Positions 6,513-9,495 of a DNA stretch of 9,495 bases are shown piece by piece (position 1 is the stretch's first letter; every line of letters begins with the position of its first letter). The notes below the pieces were generated by a model. It had not been told where the DNA came from, did no database searches, and saw only the letters and a program-made list of their open reading frames with translations. The translations under genes were made by a program, and so were the position numbers. This DNA comes from JAUUZQ01 sp964538375 (GTDB lineage Bacteria > Bacteroidota > Bacteroidia > Bacteroidales > GCA-2748055), in contig CAZIFQ010000053.1 of the NCBI GenBank assembly GCA_964538375.1, forward strand, positions 1-9,495, given 5' to 3'.

Positions 6513-8192
6513 TTACTCATTGATTCCTAGAAATAAAATACCAGCATTTTTTAGCTTATATTTTTGGTCCGGTGAAGACAAATTCACTAAATCTGTTTTT
6601 GTAATAAACTGAATTTGTTCCAGAGGCTTTATATAATTATCCCGGAAGGTTTTTTTGTTTGAATATCCAACAGCCAACATAATATCATCAAGACTTAGTG
6701 GGACTGCCGTGAGAGATAATATTGAGATGATGTAGCGAATTTTTTTGTGCAAAAGCCCGGTACTTTTTTTGGACCAGCCTGGTACCTTTTTTACTGATTC
6801 CTGATCAAGCGGTTGATTTTTAGGCCAATCTAACTCTTTTAGCCTGGTACCATTCTTGGACCATCCTGGTACCAAATGCAAAATACAATCTTCCCAATCA
6901 GATTCAGAAAGGTTAGAATCAATCTGAATTTTCCCCAAGGAATTCTCCATATGTTTTGTGTAATCAGAAGAAAGATCTAGCCAATTCAACCACTGATTGG
7001 TAAATTTCTTTAGGGTAACCAAAGAGAGGGGTATTATTGTTCTAAAAACATTTCCCTCTATAAAGGTGGGCTGTGCTTCATCGACATAAAGAGGAAGATA
7101 CTTTTTGGTATTTCGGATTCCGGAACCAATCTCATCAGTCCAGCCTAACGCAGTAAAAAATTTCCGGATATTTGGATTTTTAGGGAAAGGGTTGAAGCTA
7201 TCCAAATCAATAGGACCACTAAAATGAGGTTTATTTGGGTTTGTTGCAGATAATTGAAATTTATCAATAATTATTTCAGTAGCTAATGCTGAGCTGTATT
7301 CCCTGTGTGCAATTACATTGCCAATAACTTCCCTAAAAATTTTATCCCTTAAATCAATACGCTGATCTCCCTCCATGTAAAACTTTTCCGGAAGATATTT
7401 ATAAATAAAAGATTTTAACTCTAAATAGGTGTCAATCAGATTCTTTCTTAGAGTGATCCTGTCATCCCAGCGATCCAGGTTTTCTTTGCGCAACATTGCT
7501 TCAACTTTGTAAGCTGAAACAAGACTTTGAATGGTGCTATCCTTCCCAAATATTAATGCTGCTGCCAGGGTTAAGCCTTCCTGCCCATTCAAAAAATCCT
7601 TTCGCCAGAGCACAGCTTCTTTTAGCATTGCCATATCATCCAATGCCAACCATGGGTGGTCGCTTTTAAAGGATCTAATAAGATTTCTTGATTTACTGAA
7701 AAGATCCGGATCCAGATCGTTCATTTCTAAATTTGGAATAATCTGTCCCTCCGTGAACATATTCCTTTTTCTTAGATATAAATCACTAATTTGTTGCTGA
7801 TTTTTAGTAATATCAAGATCACTTTCAAATTCTCTGACATAAATATGTCCTTTATGATCATGTACCTGTGAGCTAACAGGTATCTGGATTCCAATAATTA
7901 TTTTGCCCTCTATTTCCAAAGGGAAAGGCTGTAAATAAAGTGGAGGATTAATACAGTCAATAGAATTAATAGATGAAACCAAATCCTTTAATATTTTGTT
8001 TTTTTTATTGGAGTCTACGCCAGAGATATTACCATCATCCTCAATTCCAAGTAATAAGGTTCCGCCTTCAGTATTTGAGAAACTTACAATAGTTTCATAA
8101 GCATCTGATGGGAAAGAATCGCTGGCTTTCTTAAATTCAATGTTTAAGCCTTCGCCACTGGAAATAATATATTTAATTAATTCGATATCCAT
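6513..8192 (-). CDS. AlbA_2/Schlafen-type putative DNA-binding protein with GHKL-like ATPase region
   Basis: An accessory gene embedded in the BREX operon (559 residues from ATG 8192). Residues 1-125 match the AlbA_2 (divergent AAA-4, Schlafen-like) domain: a GEGLNIEFKKA segment near 13-23, the ETIVSFSNTEGGTLLLGIEDDG signature (33-54) and HIYVRE (116-121). Residues 265-390 look like the HATPase_c_4 region of RecG-like regulators, with FREVIGNVIAHREYS (286-300; E288 and N292) and WTDEIGSGIRN (351-361). The C-terminus (485-559) resembles a winged helix. Two VPGWSK repeats (441 and 470) mark the linker. The frame extends to a TTG at 8201, but that would overlap the pglX stop; the ATG leaves a 2-nt gap after it. 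Role is unproven: regulation of the locus or an added defence function are both plausible. Confidence 0.83.
   Translation of the reverse strand: MDIELIKYIISSGEGLNIEFKKASDSFPSDAYETIVSFSNTEGGTLLLGIEDDGNISGVDSNKKNKILKDLVSSINSIDCINPPLYLQPFPLEIEGKIIIGIQIPVSSQVHDHKGHIYVREFESDLDITKNQQQISDLYLRKRNMFTEGQIIPNLEMNDLDPDLFSKSRNLIRSFKSDHPWLALDDMAMLKEAVLWRKDFLNGQEGLTLAAALIFGKDSTIQSLVSAYKVEAMLRKENLDRWDDRITLRKNLIDTYLELKSFIYKYLPEKFYMEGDQRIDLRDKIFREVIGNVIAHREYSSALATEIIIDKFQLSATNPNKPHFSGPIDLDSFNPFPKNPNIRKFFTALGWTDEIGSGIRNTKKYLPLYVDEAQPTFIEGNVFRTIIPLSLVTLKKFTNQWLNWLDLSSDYTKHMENSLGKIQIDSNLSESDWEDCILHLVPGWSKNGTRLKELDWPKNQPLDQESVKKVPGWSKKSTGLLHKKIRYIISILSLTAVPLSLDDIMLAVGYSNKKTFRDNYIKPLEQIQFITKTDLVNLSSPDQKYKLKNAGILFLGINE
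6756..6873 (-). repeat. Two 31-bp repeats with 22-bp-spaced GGTACC boxes inside the AlbA_2 gene
   Basis: The units at 6756-6786 and 6843-6873 match at 26 of 31 positions. Each contains two GGTAC(C/T) boxes exactly 22 bp apart (6759/6781 and 6846/6868). The units are offset by 87 bp, a multiple of three, so both encode VPGWSK in the gene's frame. The 22-bp period is not a multiple of three, so gain or loss of one period would shift the frame and change or remove the C-terminal winged helix. Confidence 0.75.
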
Positions 8193-8194
8193 AC

Positions 8195-9448
8195 TTACCA
8201 ATCCGCATTTAAATATTTCTTTAATTGTCCCTTATTTAGCACCTCGTAAGCAATCATACCCTTTTCCTGCAAGGGGGCAATGTTCTTACCAACCCCATCA
8301 TCCAGAATCGGATCATAACCTTCTTCCAGGAGTTCGTCTATCTTTTTCTTAAAACTCTCAATTTCTTTCAGTTGCCGGTATATTGTTCCCTTCTCATTTT
8401 GGGCACCAGCAGTTTCATCATTGGCCAGATCACTCTGCCGATTTACTAAAGCTCGTTCCCGGTTCTCAATATACACTGAACGGATCCTCATTAGTTTATC
8501 CCGGTTCCATTTATAAATAATAATATAGCAATCAAAACCATGGTCCGGACCACTAGTTAAATGCCAGATAAATGGCGTTTTTGGCAAATACATAAACAAA
8601 TTCAAATGGTCGGAGAAAGTCTGAAAGAAATAATGGTTTAAATAATCGTTCAATTCCCTACCTAAAACACTGTCGAAGGATGAATACTGGGCCATGCTGA
8701 ACCCTTTTTTCATAAATTTCTCCTCCACTCGATCTAATAATAATTTTTCTCCGGCATTTGGCACCAAGGGTATAATACCATCCTCATCTTCTAATAATAT
8801 CTCACGAAGCATATCAGCAAGAAATTCCATGGCTATATCGTTCATGCGTTGCTCTGGAATTACATTACTTTCTTTAAGCCAATACCACACATTTATAGGG
8901 TTTACTTGGTTCCTGATACAGAATTCTTCTAAATCATTATTGCTTTGATATAAACTAGGGAATTCTTGTTCAATTTTTTCTATCTCCGGCATTTGGAAAT
9001 CAATTTCGGGCAGGTTATGAATAAACTCGGTTAAATTGTCCAGAGAAAATTCCTTTTCATTGTTATCGCCACTTAAAAAGGCTTCTCGTGCTAACTTAGA
9101 AATTGGGAGAGATCCAACACTAAGTCCCTCTTGTGAAATTACCATATTTCTATCAGTATCTGTTAATTCATAAATGTTATAAATTATTTCATTAATAAGA
9201 GCTTCACTAATTAGTATTTGGGTTTGGAGATGATTATAACTACTATTAAAGGATTTGATATTTTTTCTAAAATCAACATTTAGATTGAGATACAATGGTG
9301 ATTTTTCAAATTCCTTTTCAAAAAGAACAAATGAATTAAGAAATTTGACAATATTAATATTAGTATCTGACAGGTTAGAAACTAACACAGTGTCAATTTG
9401 ATTTGGGATTACAAATGGTACTCTTTTTAAATCACCAACCTGTAAATA
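8195..9448 (-). pseudogene. pglX: BREX-1 adenine-specific DNA methyltransferase PglX, C-terminal fragment (5' truncated)
   Basis: C-terminal third of PglX, the BREX methyltransferase that marks host DNA at a non-palindromic adenine site. Recognisable blocks are a PFIWHLTSGPDHGFDCYI segment, RMRSVY-like sequence (read here as LMRIRSVYIENRERAL), and the terminal DDGVGKNIAPLQEKG...KYLNADW, which I recognise as the PglX C-terminus. A GTG at 9388 would give 397 residues, but the homologous-looking frame continues upstream through LQVGDLKRVPFVIPN to an in-frame TAA at 9449-9451, where apparent IS sequence begins. PglX is normally about 1,150-1,250 residues; the SAM-binding and NPPY catalytic domain is absent from this window. 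The fragment could not methylate by itself; it retains the specificity/C-terminal region. The next gene starts 2 nt after its stop. Confidence 0.85.
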
Positions 9449-9495
9449 TTAGTCCAAAAGTGTCCACTATTTCAATCGAAAAGTGTCCAGTTATC
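9441..9495. mobile_element. Terminus of an insertion sequence, possibly IS21 family (partial)
   Basis: The sequence TGTAAATATTAGTCC at 9441 onward abuts the end of PglX-like coding sequence. It is followed by two copies of AAAAGTGTCCA (9456-9466 and 9479-9489), 23 bp apart. Multiple short repeats near the terminus, and an end beginning TGT, are typical of IS21-family elements, whose transposase binds such repeats. No transposase reading frame is inside the window, so the family assignment is tentative. The exact boundary could lie a few bases either side of 9441-9451, and the opposite end and any target duplication are out of view. Confidence 0.6.

Larger units (their letters stand above)
2186..9448 (-). 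other. 3' half of a BREX type 1 phage-defence operon
   Basis: The order pglX (partial), AlbA_2 gene, pglZ, brxL on one strand, with gaps of 2, 9 and 28 nt, indicates a single transcription unit running right to left. Coexistence of pglX, pglZ and brxL points to BREX type 1; type 4 has brxL but uses BrxP instead of PglX. brxA, brxB and brxC are expected to the right of the window. No internal promoter is visible in the gaps, so expression of pglZ and brxL probably depended on the upstream promoter, which the apparent IS may now separate from them. Confidence 0.85.

Noticed and set aside
6756..6873. CRISPR-like repeat array
   Set aside because: Only two 31-bp units, imperfect, in frame inside a clear coding sequence, and with no cas genes in the window.
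6513..8201. TTG at 8201 as the start of the AlbA_2 gene
   Set aside because: It would overlap the pglX stop by several bases and adds only three residues; the ATG at 8192 fits the tight 2-nt spacing and the usual start of the domain.

Overview
The window fits a Bacteroidota genome. It is AT-rich, start codons follow A/T-rich leaders without clear Shine-Dalgarno sequences, and the lipid acyltransferase is of a type I associate with that phylum. This is inference from style and gene content; there is no rRNA or other marker here.

Left part (about 1-2160, + strand): two closely spaced genes, a PlsC-like acyltransferase (351-1229) and a class I SAM-dependent methyltransferase (1237-2010). They are bracketed by two near-identical ~122-bp repeats in direct orientation (58-179 and 2032-2154). 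Each repeat is a long imperfect palindrome that can fold end to end into one hairpin with an 11-nt loop. The right copy sits in the convergent gap between the methyltransferase and the defence genes, where it could act as a bidirectional terminator.

Right part (2186-9448, - strand): the 3' half of a BREX anti-phage locus, best matching type 1 because pglX, pglZ and brxL occur together. In transcription order it holds the C-terminal third of pglX, an accessory AlbA_2/Schlafen-type protein with a GHKL-like ATPase region and a C-terminal winged helix, pglZ, and brxL. Gaps are 2, 9 and 28 nt, so this is very probably one operon. brxA, brxB, brxC and the rest of pglX would lie beyond the right edge.

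Right edge (about 9441-9495): the pglX reading frame runs into a stop at 9449-9451, next to sequence with a repeated AAAAGTGTCCA motif (9456-9466 and 9479-9489, 23-bp spacing). This looks like the terminus of an insertion sequence, possibly IS21 family. If so, the BREX methyltransferase is interrupted and the system is probably non-functional or altered, although the downstream genes remain intact.

The main points of interest are the IS-interrupted pglX, the accessory AlbA_2 gene inside the BREX operon with a 22-bp-period repeat in its linker, the loss of both Lon catalytic residues in BrxL, and the palindromic repeat pair around the lipid-type gene pair. I recognise BREX as a described system; I found no convincing wholly new system.
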